This document shows, in pieces, positions 1 through 8,679 of a stretch of 64,000 nucleotides of DNA. The notes under the pieces were generated by a model. That model worked only from the letters and a program-made list of their open reading frames with translations. It ran no database searches and had not been told where the DNA came from. Numbering within the stretch: position 1 is the stretch's first letter; the number at the start of each line of letters is the position of its first letter. The translations under genes were made by a program, and so were the position numbers. This DNA comes from Nitrosomonas sp. JL21 (lineage in GTDB: Bacteria > Pseudomonadota > Gammaproteobacteria > Burkholderiales > Nitrosomonadaceae): NCBI RefSeq assembly GCF_009833095.1, contig NZ_QRCB01000007.1, positions 47,183 to 111,182 of the forward strand, read 5' to 3'.

Positions 1-1
1 G

Positions 2-349
2 AAAGGTGCCAATTATGGCTGGCCGGCGATCGAAGGGTGGGGCAACAATCCGAAATATCGTAATCCTATCGCTGCCTACAATCATGGCAACGCGCCGTGC
101 GCGGCAATTGTCGGCAGCGCTTTTTACAATCCGATTTCTGAGCAATTTCCAGCTTATTTCGTCGGTGATTATTTTTTTGGAGATTTCTGCGGCGGATGGA
201 TTCGTCGATTCGATACGACCACCCGGGAAATAAAACCGTTCGCGAGCGGATATAAAACTCTGGTGGATCTTCAGGTCGATCCTGATGGGACACTCTATAT
301 CTTGCAAAAAGAGGGTGGAAAATTAACGGCCGTCAGATGGAATGGTTGA
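2..349 (+). CDS. PQQ-dependent sugar dehydrogenase, C-terminal part
   Basis: This is the last 115 codons of a gene that begins before the window. The frame is open from base 2 to a TGA at 347-349. The translation starts KGANYGWPAIEG, the signature found late in glucose/sorbosone dehydrogenase (YliI-type) beta-propellers, and continues with blade sequences such as GDYFFGDFCGGWI and VDPDGTLYILQ. Family members are secreted or periplasmic and oxidise aldose sugars with PQQ. The N-terminal half, including any signal peptide, is not visible, so length and localisation cannot be judged. The gene converges on the metalloprotease gene to its right. The family call is good; the substrate is unknown. 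Confidence 0.8.
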   Translation, partial: KGANYGWPAIEGWGNNPKYRNPIAAYNHGNAPCAAIVGSAFYNPISEQFPAYFVGDYFFGDFCGGWIRRFDTTTREIKPFASGYKTLVDLQVDPDGTLYILQKEGGKLTAVRWNG

Positions 350-432
350 TGCAGGAATTGAATTTAACGCTCAGGTTGTCAAAAGAACTAGCCCTGCAAG
401 CGAATGAATTCATTAATCAAACGGTGCATACC

Positions 433-1971
433 TCATAAAAAGGGAAGACCGGTTTGCATCAATCCAGACAGGCCGATATGTTCAGTATTGAAACTGCTAT
501 CCGCAGCCACTACAGCCAGATCTCCCGAGGTCATTTCACCTTTGTCGAGCAACTGGACATAGGGAGATTTTTCATTGAATGAAGGTGCTTCGCTGAATAG
601 GTTCTGCCATAGCAACGTGACGATCTCATCGTGACTGGTCAGTCCAGTCGCCTGAATGGCTAATTGCCCAAGTTGTTCATAGCCTAACCCTTTATTTGCC
701 TCAGCCAGGCCTAATCCGACTAGTTCGAGATTGAGAACGGCTGGAGCACCAAACACAGCGCCGATCAACTTGGCCACTTGGCCAGCCTGTCCATCCAGAT
801 CGAGCGCTACATTGAGATCATTGAATTTCAAGCGCTCGATGTTGATCAACTGATCCGTATCGGCTGATTGTGCGATAGCAGTTAGGGTATAGCCACTGGC
901 GGTTTTATTCAGCATCGACTGAGCCCGCGGTGAACGCACCTCGACATAATCGATGCCTGCTCCGCCATCCAATGAATTGCTGGCAGTGTTTCCAATCAGA
1001 ATATCATTGCCTTGACCGGCAATTACATTTTCTATGGTGACACCGCCCGCGATCCATACATTTGGAATCGGGGAACCTACATTCACGCCATTCGACTGCA
1101 CATATACCGGCGTACCAATGAACGAAGCGGCAGCCGGATTCAAATCAATCGCATTGGGCGTTGAACCGGTGAATTGAATGGTATCTATCCCGCCCGCATC
1201 CCAGATAGTTTCATGGTAGGGTGTTGTTTCATCGAAAGCGTAAATGTCATTGCCGCTATGGTATTGCAGGTTGGCTCCATAGATATATTGAATGGCAGCA
1301 ATATCCAGAATCATCGGTGTAGTTGGATGGAATGAATATTCATTACCTTCTTCACCGGCCGGAGTGGCATAGGTATAACTCATCACCGTGTGCATGGTAT
1401 CGTCCAGGTTCGGCGGCAACGTAGCCGCAGTGTCGTCATCCGGATCAAAAAAGGGATGTTTCAGACCCAATGCATGGCCGATTTCATGCAAGAGCGCTTC
1501 AAAGGAAATCGTGCCAGGATTCCAATCTTGAGCGTTGAGAAGTCCTGATGTGTTGGCCCAGATATCGCCCGCCCGTACACTATAACCAGGCAAATAAGAC
1601 CATGCCAGCGTATATTCATTCGGATCCAGGCTGTATGCGGCCCGAATGTCGCCCACTTCGCTGGGTGTTTCCATGACTTTAACGAAATTGAGATTAGCGA
1701 CATTGGCCCAACGTTGCAGTGCCTGTTCAAAATTGGCCTGATCTTGACTGGTAAGGGGCATAGCCGCAGTACTCCACGGTTCGCCGTCACCGGATGGAGG
1801 TCCATAACCGGTTCCAGGTTGAGTGGACCAGAGGAGTGGATCATTGCTCGTCGGAAAACTATAGGTGATCGCGTGATTTTCCCAATGCCGATCGCTCAAT
1901 AATGAATCGATCATATTGACATTCGTTAATGGGGTATCAACTACATTGCTTGAAACATACGGAGTAGCCAT
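433..1971 (-). CDS. Serralysin-like M10 metalloprotease with RTX-type repeats
   Basis: This 512-residue protein has the metzincin zinc site HEIGHALGLKH at residues 162-172 (ligands H162, H166, H172; catalytic E163) and a Met-turn MSY at 197-199. It therefore belongs to the M10B (serralysin) group of secreted zinc endopeptidases. Residues about 315-335 carry a short calcium-binding-like repeat pair (GQGNDILIGN, LDGGAGIDY), far fewer than in a classical RTX protease. The last 110 residues are helical and resemble the C-terminal modules (DUF4214-like) of other secreted proteins in nitrifiers. No N-terminal signal peptide is present, which fits type I secretion, but no ABC exporter genes lie nearby. 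The gene stands alone, downstream of phoB on the same strand with a 300-base gap. Confidence 0.82.
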   Translation of the reverse strand: MATPYVSSNVVDTPLTNVNMIDSLLSDRHWENHAITYSFPTSNDPLLWSTQPGTGYGPPSGDGEPWSTAAMPLTSQDQANFEQALQRWANVANLNFVKVMETPSEVGDIRAAYSLDPNEYTLAWSYLPGYSVRAGDIWANTSGLLNAQDWNPGTISFEALLHEIGHALGLKHPFFDPDDDTAATLPPNLDDTMHTVMSYTYATPAGEEGNEYSFHPTTPMILDIAAIQYIYGANLQYHSGNDIYAFDETTPYHETIWDAGGIDTIQFTGSTPNAIDLNPAAASFIGTPVYVQSNGVNVGSPIPNVWIAGGVTIENVIAGQGNDILIGNTASNSLDGGAGIDYVEVRSPRAQSMLNKTASGYTLTAIAQSADTDQLINIERLKFNDLNVALDLDGQAGQVAKLIGAVFGAPAVLNLELVGLGLAEANKGLGYEQLGQLAIQATGLTSHDEIVTLLWQNLFSEAPSFNEKSPYVQLLDKGEMTSGDLAVVAADSSFNTEHIGLSGLMQTGLPFL

Positions 1972-2273
1972 TCACATTATCCTGCAGCCGGTAAATTTCA
2001 TACCTGAAATATATCATGGGCAATGAGCGATATTGATAGTTCCAGTGGCTCCGAATAGTGGTGTTCTCAGGTGGCTCAACCTATGGTACAGCGATTGCCG
2101 AGTTACAGATTGATCAGCGGATGAGGGGAAATATCTGTGTTGCGTCAGCTTCATTTACGGGTTATTGAATTCAATCAACCGGTTGAGGATGACATTCAGG
2201 AAGTATGAAAATTGCGTGCCCAGAAAAGCTGCGATCCCATCCAGCTCAGAATGCTCAATTATTCTTCAATTCT
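1972..2273. other. Gap between protease gene and phoB
   Basis: About 300 bases with no convincing gene. One frame around 2070-2165 reads like a short protein remnant, but it has neither a start nor a recognisable motif. No clear hairpin terminator for phoB was seen. Confidence 0.5.
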
Positions 2274-2984
2274 CTAATTCGGTGTGACAGAGAATCGATA
2301 ACCGGTGCCACGGACAGTCTGCACGAGATTTTCCTTTCCCACCGACTCAAGAATTTTGCGTAATCTGCGGATGTGCACATCCACCGTGCGGTCTTCAATA
2401 AAAACATGATCGCCCCAAATTCGATCCAAGAGCTGTTCACGGGTATGAACACGCTCTTTATAGGCCATCAGGAAATGCAATAAGCGAAATTCTGTCGGCC
2501 CCAGATTGATTTCAGCCAAATCGGAAAACCCATCGTTGCATGCATGCACGCGATGCGAAACCGGATCCAAGCGCAATCCCCCCAGTTCCAGCACTTCATC
2601 GGACATCTCAGGCAATCGCCGGCGAAGCACCGCCTTAATCCTGGCGATCAGCTCGCGGGGAGAAAACGGCTTGGTGATATAGTCATCGGCGCCTGCTTCG
2701 AGTCCGGCAATTTTGTCATTCTCATCAATGCGCGCAGTCAGCATGATCAACGGAATGGCTTTGGTCCGTTCTTCGCGGCGCAACCGGCGCGCAAATTCAA
2801 TCCCGGGTGTATCCGGCAGCATCCAATCGAGTAAAACCAGATCGGGTAAAACATTATTGATCAATTGCATGGCGTTATCCGCGCTCAGAGCGGATAACGT
2901 CATATAACCCTCGCGCTTCAGATTGAGCGCAATCAACTCCTGAATTGCAGGCTCATCTTCAACAACCAGTATCGTTACAGTCAT
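2274..2984 (-). CDS. phoB: Phosphate regulon response regulator PhoB
   Basis: A 236-residue OmpR/PhoB-class DNA-binding response regulator. The receiver domain (about 1-120) has the acidic pair ED after strand 1, the phosphoacceptor Asp in LLDWMLPD, the conserved Thr in MLTARID and the Lys in TKPFS. The winged-helix effector domain (about 135-232) has GPTEFRLLHFLM, REQLLDRIWG and VDVHIRRLRKIL, which are PhoB-type signatures. It activates phosphate-starvation genes by binding Pho boxes with RNA polymerase. A Pho-box-like sequence and -10 hexamer lie just upstream, suggesting autoregulation. The usual partner kinase gene phoR does not follow; the next gene downstream is a protease. The partner kinase must therefore be encoded elsewhere, or this is an additional PhoB. 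Confidence 0.9.
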   Translation of the reverse strand: MTVTILVVEDEPAIQELIALNLKREGYMTLSALSADNAMQLINNVLPDLVLLDWMLPDTPGIEFARRLRREERTKAIPLIMLTARIDENDKIAGLEAGADDYITKPFSPRELIARIKAVLRRRLPEMSDEVLELGGLRLDPVSHRVHACNDGFSDLAEINLGPTEFRLLHFLMAYKERVHTREQLLDRIWGDHVFIEDRTVDVHIRRLRKILESVGKENLVQTVRGTGYRFSVTPN

Positions 2985-3014
2985 ATTACCGTTAATAAAG
3001 TTATCGTTGCTCAG

Positions 3015-3048
3015 ATCATATGAAGTAAACGTTACATTTTTATGACAC
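3015..3048 (-). promoter_or_regulatory. Pho box and -10 of phoB promoter
   Basis: On the minus strand, 3048-3031 reads GTGTCAT, AAAA, ATGTAAC. This matches 14 of 18 positions of the Pho-box consensus (CTGTCAT, four bases, CTGTCAT). Exactly 10 bases further is TATGAT (3020-3015), a near-consensus -10. In PhoB-dependent promoters the box replaces the -35 element at this distance. The start of phoB follows about 30 bases later. Seen directly; the regulatory role is inferred. Confidence 0.72.
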
Positions 3049-3248
3049 CCTATGCTTAACGATCATTTCAAGTCGTCGCTCAATTAAATAAAAGCATGCG
3101 TCATGTTCCAAACAAGCATAGCTTGCGGAGCCAGTGCACTCATTCAAGTCGGTAAAGCACGAATTCCCGTCGTGCTTTGACATTCAACGATCGATAACCC
3201 CACCTGAGCGCTATTCGGATTACATCAACGCACGACGACAGAACAATC

Positions 3249-3308
3249 TTTCATGACGATGAAATGACATCAATTCGTCATGAAAATGAAATATTCAACT
3301 TGTAGTAT
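3249..3308 (+). promoter_or_regulatory. Candidate Pho box array and promoter of TonB operon
   Basis: Heptamers spaced 11 bases apart read ATGACAT (3264-3270), TCGTCAT (3275-3281) and ATGAAAT (3286-3292). Ten bases after the last one is TAGTAT (3303-3308), a possible -10. The minus-strand reading of 3253-3270 is also Pho-box-like (ATGTCAT, TTCA, TCGTCAT). The segment is framed by a perfect 11-base inverted repeat, TTTCATGACGA at 3249-3259 and its complement at 3275-3285. It lies about 70-120 bases before the first gene of the TonB operon. Confidence 0.55.
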
Positions 3309-3375
3309 GCACACGCAATCCTGTTGAGACGTGCTACGACACACCTGGATATTTCTTTTTCAATTCATTTCATTT

Positions 3376-4146
3376 ATGAAAAAACAATCGCTTACACAAC
3401 TGATTTCAGCAAGTGGATGGATATTGCTCTGGCTATCCAGTTCCGAAGCTGCTGCGAGTAATCTGGAGAATTTAGCCAAATCGCTGGCAAAGATACGTGG
3501 AGAAGTTGAAACCCTGCAAACCCAGTTAGATACCGAAAAAGATAAACATACCAGCAAGATGACCGCATTGTCTTCGCAAATTGCAGATCTCAGTGTCGAA
3601 GAACGCCGGCAAAAACTCAGTATCGAGAAATTGCAGCATTCGATTGATAAAATGACAGAAAACGCAAAAAAATCAGAACAATCCGGTGAGCATCTGAAGC
3701 CGGTGCTGTTGTCCGTATTGAACGACTATAAATCGTATACCCAGACAGGTTTTCCTTTTAAAACCGAAGACCGGATGAAGGTCATTCATGATCTCGAAAA
3801 TAATATCACCCATCAAGTGATGGATCCTAACAAAGCCACCAATCACGCGTGGGCTTTGATCGAAGATGAACTTCGCCTGAGCAAGGAAAATGGAATTTAT
3901 CAACAGACCATCACCTTGAATGGGGAACAGGTTTTAGCGGAGGTCGCCAAACTGGGCACGATATTCCTTTTTTTCCAAACCAGGGATCAGCGCAGCGGAA
4001 TGGCGAAAAAAACATCCGACGATCATTGGAAATTTGAAGTTGTTGAAGATAATGAAGAGATTGAACGTATCAAATCATTATTTGATTCGCTGAAAAAACA
4101 GATCCGCCAAGGCTATTTCGAAATTCCCAATCCATTAAGAAAATGA
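3376..4146 (+). CDS. DUF3450 periplasmic coiled-coil protein, first gene of TonB operon
   Basis: A 256-residue protein of the DUF3450 family, a component that travels with TtpC-type TonB complexes. I chose the ATG at 3376 over a GTG at 3331 because it yields a normal signal peptide (MKKQSLTQ..., cleavage near SEAAAS). Residues about 25-115 form a long heptad-rich coiled coil; the rest is the globular DUF3450 part (VLNDYKSYTQTGFPFKTEDR). It probably stabilises or regulates the periplasmic part of the energising complex; its exact role is not known from sequence. It overlaps the next gene by four bases (ATGA), indicating translational coupling. A candidate Pho box lies upstream, so expression may be phosphate-controlled. 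Confidence 0.78.
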   Translation: MKKQSLTQLISASGWILLWLSSSEAAASNLENLAKSLAKIRGEVETLQTQLDTEKDKHTSKMTALSSQIADLSVEERRQKLSIEKLQHSIDKMTENAKKSEQSGEHLKPVLLSVLNDYKSYTQTGFPFKTEDRMKVIHDLENNITHQVMDPNKATNHAWALIEDELRLSKENGIYQQTITLNGEQVLAEVAKLGTIFLFFQTRDQRSGMAKKTSDDHWKFEVVEDNEEIERIKSLFDSLKKQIRQGYFEIPNPLRK

Positions 4147-5633
4147 AGAAAATAATTATCGTCGGGTTGGTGCTGGCGGCTATCGCAAATTTGGGGCATG
4201 CCAAAGAAAATGAAAGCAAAGCAGGCGCCACCGCAGAAAATTCCTCTACATCGTCATCCTCATCTGAATTGCAAGATAACTCTAAACCTGCGCTGGTAAA
4301 ACAGTCGAGCAGCAATCTGGAAACTGCCTATAAGCGTGAGTACGCTTTCCTGGAAGCGCAAAAGCGTGAATTAACCGAGCGATTAAGAACGTATCAAACG
4401 ACGGCAAATCGTGAAGAACAAACACTCAACAATAAGATTGGCGGGCTTGAGCGGAATTCGGTGAGCCGTTCGATCAAGATTGATCAGTTGACAGCGCAAT
4501 TAAATGAAGTTGAGCGAAAAGAAGCAGCGGCTACCGAGCGCAACGATATATTGGGCACAACTCTTTTGCAGGCAGAGGCAACATTAAAAAATCATGGCAT
4601 TGAAATACCCAGCGCTGTTAAAGAAGCAACAGAAAGTGATCCCGCCAAAATCAAATGGATTTTCGAGCAAGCATTATCCTTGCTGCACGCAGTAAGTGGC
4701 TTTCAGACTACATCAGGCAAATTTTTTCTTACAAATGGCAAACAAGCCGAAGGAACTCTTTTTCGGGTCGGCAATATTGCAGCCTATGGGATCAGCCCTG
4801 AAGGTAGCGGTAGCTTGGCGCCTGCGGGTGGCGGGGAATTCAAAGTCTGGAAGCATGCAGGAGCCGAGAGTGCCGTGGCTTTGAGCAGCAATGAGCAACC
4901 CAACACGCTGCAGTTATTTTTATTCGAGTCACGCACCGCTGCTGTTGATGAACTCCATGAACAAACCCTGCTTGAACACATTGATTCGGGAGGGCCTATT
5001 GGCTGGGTTATCGTGACACTTGGTCTTATCGGAGGATGTTTTATTCTGATTCGGATGGCTTTGCTGCGCACTAACAGTGCTGACACCAAAAAACTTTCCG
5101 ATCAGATCATCCATGACCTGGCTGAAGGCAATCTGGACGTGGCCAAGCAAACATGTCAAGCAAAAGAAGCTTCAGCCATTGGCCGAGTCTTGCTGTATAC
5201 CTTGCGTCATTTGAAAGATGATCGAGATCACATGGAAGGCATCGTGTATGAAGCCATTTTGCAAGAATCCGGTCCGTTGGATCGGTTTGGGCCCGCTATT
5301 CTGGTGATTGCCTCGGTAGCGCCGTTGCTGGGTTTACTCGGAACGGTGACTGGGATGATCGAAACATTCGATTCAATCACCCAATTCGGTACCGGAGACC
5401 CCAGATTATTGTCCGAAGGTATCGCGATCGCTTTAGTCACTACGGAATTGGGTTTGGTAGTAGCTATCCCAACATTATTACTCGGATCATTATTGACGAC
5501 CTGGGCGAGAAATATCAAACGGGACATGGAGCATGCGGCGCTGCGCATTGTGAATATTTTCATGGGAAGCCCATTGGATTCGAATGACGCCATGAGTGTG
5601 AGTGATGCTGCCGGGCTATTACCGAGTCATTGA
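4143..5633 (+). CDS. TtpC-like MotA/TolQ/ExbB proton channel with periplasmic coiled coil
   Basis: A 496-residue inner-membrane protein. It has a signal peptide (to about residue 20, NLGHA), a periplasmic coiled coil (about 55-150), a mixed periplasmic domain to about 270, a membrane segment (GPIGWVIVTLGLIGGCFILIRMALL) and an ExbB/TolQ-type domain. That domain has GPAILVIASVAPLLGLLGTVTGMIETF and ALVTTELGLVVAIPTLLLG, the two conserved transmembrane helices lining the proton path. This layout matches TtpC, the extra ExbB-like subunit of Vibrio/Shewanella-type TonB2 systems, which are about 450 residues long. It sits between DUF3450 and exbB with coupled starts. Confidence 0.82.
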   Translation: MKKIIIVGLVLAAIANLGHAKENESKAGATAENSSTSSSSSELQDNSKPALVKQSSSNLETAYKREYAFLEAQKRELTERLRTYQTTANREEQTLNNKIGGLERNSVSRSIKIDQLTAQLNEVERKEAAATERNDILGTTLLQAEATLKNHGIEIPSAVKEATESDPAKIKWIFEQALSLLHAVSGFQTTSGKFFLTNGKQAEGTLFRVGNIAAYGISPEGSGSLAPAGGGEFKVWKHAGAESAVALSSNEQPNTLQLFLFESRTAAVDELHEQTLLEHIDSGGPIGWVIVTLGLIGGCFILIRMALLRTNSADTKKLSDQIIHDLAEGNLDVAKQTCQAKEASAIGRVLLYTLRHLKDDRDHMEGIVYEAILQESGPLDRFGPAILVIASVAPLLGLLGTVTGMIETFDSITQFGTGDPRLLSEGIAIALVTTELGLVVAIPTLLLGSLLTTWARNIKRDMEHAALRIVNIFMGSPLDSNDAMSVSDAAGLLPSH

Positions 5634-5634
5634 A

Positions 5635-6261
5635 ATGAGCATATTAGAACTGACACTATGGATCAAAGAGTTATTTGCTATCGGTGGAGCAGTCATGCTT
5701 CCGCTGGTGCTGTGCACCTTGATACTCTGGTACGGCGTCGGTTATCGATTCTGGGCGATGAAAGATTTCAAGCACATGGGAGTGCGCGATGTGGTAAAGC
5801 GCTATCAGCAGAATGCCGGCATCCCAGCCGATAACAGGATGGCTGAGGCAGTCAAGCAAGGCATCGAGTTAAAGAACAGGGGGGTCAGAAACTTACGCCG
5901 TCATCTGGATGAAACTTTTTATGGTTATGAGCGAGAAATTGCCAAATTTGCTGCAGTGACCCGAGTGGTCGTTCTCATTGCTCCTTTATTGGGATTATTG
6001 GGAACTGTGACAGGGATGATCGAAACTTTCCAATCCCTGTCGACCATGACGCTGCATTCTCAGTCAGGCGGTATCGCCGGCGGTATTGCAGAAGCGCTGT
6101 TTACCACTCAAATGGGACTGACGGTGGCTGTCCCCGGTGTGCTCGCCAACAGCCTTCTGAATAGAAAGCAACAGCAAATTGAACAAGATCTGTCCCAAAT
6201 CAAAGATGTCTTGTGCCACCACCCGATTCCAACAAAAGAACTGATTTGCGATGAAAAATAA
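5635..6261 (+). CDS. exbB: ExbB biopolymer transport protein
   Basis: A 208-residue ExbB/TolQ-family proton channel subunit. The start at ATG 5635 gives MSILELTLWIKELFAIGGAVMLPLVLCTLILWYGVGYRF, whose first membrane helix is normal; an ATG at 5602 would run far into the preceding gene. The family core LIAPLLGLLGTVTGMIETFQSL and ALFTTQMGLTVAVPGVLANSLL is present and almost repeats that of the preceding TtpC-like protein, so the two are diverged paralogs within one operon. With ExbD it forms the proton-driven motor that energises TonB. It begins one base after the upstream stop and overlaps exbD by 11 bases. Confidence 0.88.
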   Translation: MSILELTLWIKELFAIGGAVMLPLVLCTLILWYGVGYRFWAMKDFKHMGVRDVVKRYQQNAGIPADNRMAEAVKQGIELKNRGVRNLRRHLDETFYGYEREIAKFAAVTRVVVLIAPLLGLLGTVTGMIETFQSLSTMTLHSQSGGIAGGIAEALFTTQMGLTVAVPGVLANSLLNRKQQQIEQDLSQIKDVLCHHPIPTKELICDEK

Positions 6262-6655
6262 CGAACCGCCTGAAGCAGAAGCCGTGATCGATATGACACC
6301 GATGATTGACATGGTATTCATATTACTCATTTTTTTCATGGTGACGGCAACCTTTGTCAAGGATATGAAACTGGAACTTGAACGACCCAAAGCAAGCAGC
6401 TCGGTGATTGCATCCAGTAAAGCCATCCGCTTGTTTATCGACCGCAACGGAGAGACCTATCTGGATGGCGAACCGATTCGAGTATGGTCGATACAAAGCA
6501 AGCTGCGCGATTTACTGAACACGGCTTCCAGTAAAGTGGTACTGGTAGTCGCTGACGATGGCGTACCTGCCGGCAAATTGATTGAGGTCGTGGATCAGGC
6601 GCGCTTGGCCGGAGCCGAGAGCGTGGGCGTTGCTACTAAAAAAGAAGCAGGATAA
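6251..6655 (+). CDS. exbD: ExbD biopolymer transport protein
   Basis: A 134-residue ExbD/TolR-family subunit. The N-terminal cytoplasmic stub is followed by the diagnostic helix AVIDMTPMIDMVFILLIFFMV, which carries the essential aspartate (the second Asp, in MIDMVF) for proton transfer. The periplasmic domain follows, with a YLDGEPI strand and a KVVLVVADDGVPAGKLIEVVDQ segment. Length is typical. It acts with the adjacent ExbB and the TtpC-like protein to convert the proton gradient into TonB movement. Confidence 0.9.
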   Translation: MKNNEPPEAEAVIDMTPMIDMVFILLIFFMVTATFVKDMKLELERPKASSSVIASSKAIRLFIDRNGETYLDGEPIRVWSIQSKLRDLLNTASSKVVLVVADDGVPAGKLIEVVDQARLAGAESVGVATKKEAG

Positions 6656-6671
6656 CAGAGAAGGAGAAGAC

Positions 6672-7310
6672 ATGGGAACCACTACATTCAAACATCATCT
6701 GGCGGGAATCGCATCGATGCTATTCGGCCTGATTGTCGTCTTCGGCTTGATCTTCTGGATGAATCATGCCGTGGAGGAGGCTGACAAGAAATCTGTTCAG
6801 GAGATGACCGACATTGCCATGATGCCAGAGATAAAACCAGAGCCCAAACAGGAAATTAAGAAAACCGAGACGAAAAGAGCGCCTCGCCCACAGCAAACCG
6901 CCGCCCCCTTCAAAGGCTTTGCTACGTCGTTATCGGGTATCGATATGGGGTCGCTGGGGTTGAATGATGGACAAGGGGATACTCTCAAGGATGATTTATT
7001 GGGTAAAACCGACCAAGCCGTCATGACCGCTGATCTGGTGGATGTTCCACCCAAGCCGATTACCCGCGGTTCTTTCAAATACCCGCCTGCGGCCAAGAAA
7101 AATGGAGTCAACGGCTATGTCGTGTTGTCGGTGTTGGTTGAAGCCGACGGCTCGGTCAATCAAGTGCAGGTGCTTGAATCCAGTCCATCAGGGATTTTTG
7201 ACGCTGCAGCGCTACAAGGTATACGCGCCTGGCATTTTGAACCCGCCAAGTATAAAGGGGATGCCGTTCGCGTCTGGGCAAAGCAAAGAATTCGCTTCGA
7301 TTTATCATGA
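6672..7310 (+). CDS. tonB: TonB energy transducer
   Basis: A 212-residue TonB-family protein. The ATG at 6672 was chosen because AAGGAGAAGA directly precedes it. It has one membrane anchor (GIASMLFGLIVVFGLIFWM, about residues 11-30) and a short Pro/Lys-rich linker (IKPEPKQEIKKTETKRAPRPQ). A C-terminal TonB domain follows (YPPAAKKNGVNGYVVLSVLVEADGSV ... AWHFEPAKYKG). It reaches across the periplasm to the TonB box of outer-membrane receptors. The short linker is typical of TonB2-type proteins, which rely on TtpC. The stop overlaps the next start by four bases (ATGA). Confidence 0.9.
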   Translation: MGTTTFKHHLAGIASMLFGLIVVFGLIFWMNHAVEEADKKSVQEMTDIAMMPEIKPEPKQEIKKTETKRAPRPQQTAAPFKGFATSLSGIDMGSLGLNDGQGDTLKDDLLGKTDQAVMTADLVDVPPKPITRGSFKYPPAAKKNGVNGYVVLSVLVEADGSVNQVQVLESSPSGIFDAAALQGIRAWHFEPAKYKGDAVRVWAKQRIRFDLS

Positions 7311-8512
7311 TTTCACTTTTCTCAGTGCCAGGAAGCTTCAGGACATTGCCGCTCTTCGGTTTGCTTCATTACGCTATCTTGCTGGCGATTCTTGGGATTT
7401 GCATCATCCCTGCTGCATGGGCTAGTGCCAACAAAGCGCAGCAGATTGACTACCTTGAGCTGGCTGCAGTGATGTTAAAGGATGGACACAACGATCGGGC
7501 ACTCATGGCATTGCAGAATGTCGATCTGGAAAACAAAAAAACCGACCTGGCCAGATTCCATATCCTACAAGGATTGGCATATCTGGGACTGAATGATCTT
7601 GTAGCGGCAAAAGGCAGCTTGCAGTTGGCTGCCAAACATGGGCAAAAGGATCCAACCCTGTTTATCTATCTTGCCAAAGTTCATTTCGGTCTCAAAGAGT
7701 ATCGAAAAACGCTGGAAGCGGTTGTCAAGGCGGGGCCTTTAGTGCAAAAAGATGCGGCATTAATCAGCCTGAAAGCAGAATCTCACTGGCATTTGAAGGA
7801 AACCGAAGCGGCCATTCGTGCATTGAATGACGGGCAGCAGGCTTTTCCGAACGATGAGCGCTTCGCAAAACGTAAGGTCTTTTATTTGGTAGAACTTGGC
7901 CTTTATCAGGAAGCCGTCAAACTGGGTCGAAGCTATTTGCATCGACCAAATACCACGGCCAGTGATTATGCCGCGCTTGGAAACGCTTTACGGTTGAGCA
8001 GGGAATATCAGCCCGCATTGCATATCCTGGAAATTGCACGCTTGCAGTTCCCTACTGATGAGATGATCGCCAAATTGCTGGCCCATACCTATCTGGATCA
8101 AGGCAAGATTAACTCAGCGGCATTTATTCTCGAACAAGCAGCGCTATTGAATCCAACATTGCAGGCGGAAGCTGCGGAACTATACCGCCGCGCGGGGCGT
8201 TTTCACAAGGCATTGACCCTCAACGAAAGTGTGAACGACCAGAAAATCAAATTAAAACAACGTCTATCAATTCTCCTGGCATTAAGGCAATTTGAACGAG
8301 CGGCGAATATGGAATCGAGTTTGTACCGCACAGGCTTGCTTGAAGACCAGGATGTCCGTTACGCCCTGGCGTATGCATTTTTTTCCACCCGCCGATTTGC
8401 GGAAGCCACAAAACACTTAGATCATCTGAAGCAGGCCGAGCTTTTCCGCAAAGGCACAGAACTTCGCCGGTTGATGGAAGTATGTAAGACCGAACCTTGG
8501 CTATGCACTTAG
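7307..8512 (+). CDS. Tetratricopeptide repeat protein of the TonB operon
   Basis: A 401-residue protein with an N-terminal hydrophobic segment ending near AAWASA, probably a signal sequence (positively charged residues are few). Degenerate TPR helices follow throughout: RALMALQNVDLENK, LQGLAYLGLNDLVAAKGSL, ALGNALRLSREYQPALHILEIARLQ, AKLLAHTYLDQGKINSAAFILEQAALL. TPR proteins of this kind close DUF3450-TtpC-ExbBD-TonB operons in gammaproteobacteria and are thought to be periplasmic scaffolds. No catalytic motif is seen. It is coupled to tonB by ATGA overlap and is followed after 167 bases by the receptor gene. Confidence 0.75.
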   Translation: MISLFSVPGSFRTLPLFGLLHYAILLAILGICIIPAAWASANKAQQIDYLELAAVMLKDGHNDRALMALQNVDLENKKTDLARFHILQGLAYLGLNDLVAAKGSLQLAAKHGQKDPTLFIYLAKVHFGLKEYRKTLEAVVKAGPLVQKDAALISLKAESHWHLKETEAAIRALNDGQQAFPNDERFAKRKVFYLVELGLYQEAVKLGRSYLHRPNTTASDYAALGNALRLSREYQPALHILEIARLQFPTDEMIAKLLAHTYLDQGKINSAAFILEQAALLNPTLQAEAAELYRRAGRFHKALTLNESVNDQKIKLKQRLSILLALRQFERAANMESSLYRTGLLEDQDVRYALAYAFFSTRRFAEATKHLDHLKQAELFRKGTELRRLMEVCKTEPWLCT

Positions 8513-8679
8513 ATCCTCGATCGCAACGGCCTGCAAAAACTGGTCTGAAAGCTTCAATTGCCACGTTCTTTTCCATGCCGCCTTAGCACCCGCCTTAAAC
8601 ATTCTTTTTGATCCGACAACTAAAAATTTATCTTTATCAGCACATGCATGGCTGATGAGGAGGGGCTCCGACACGCCAA

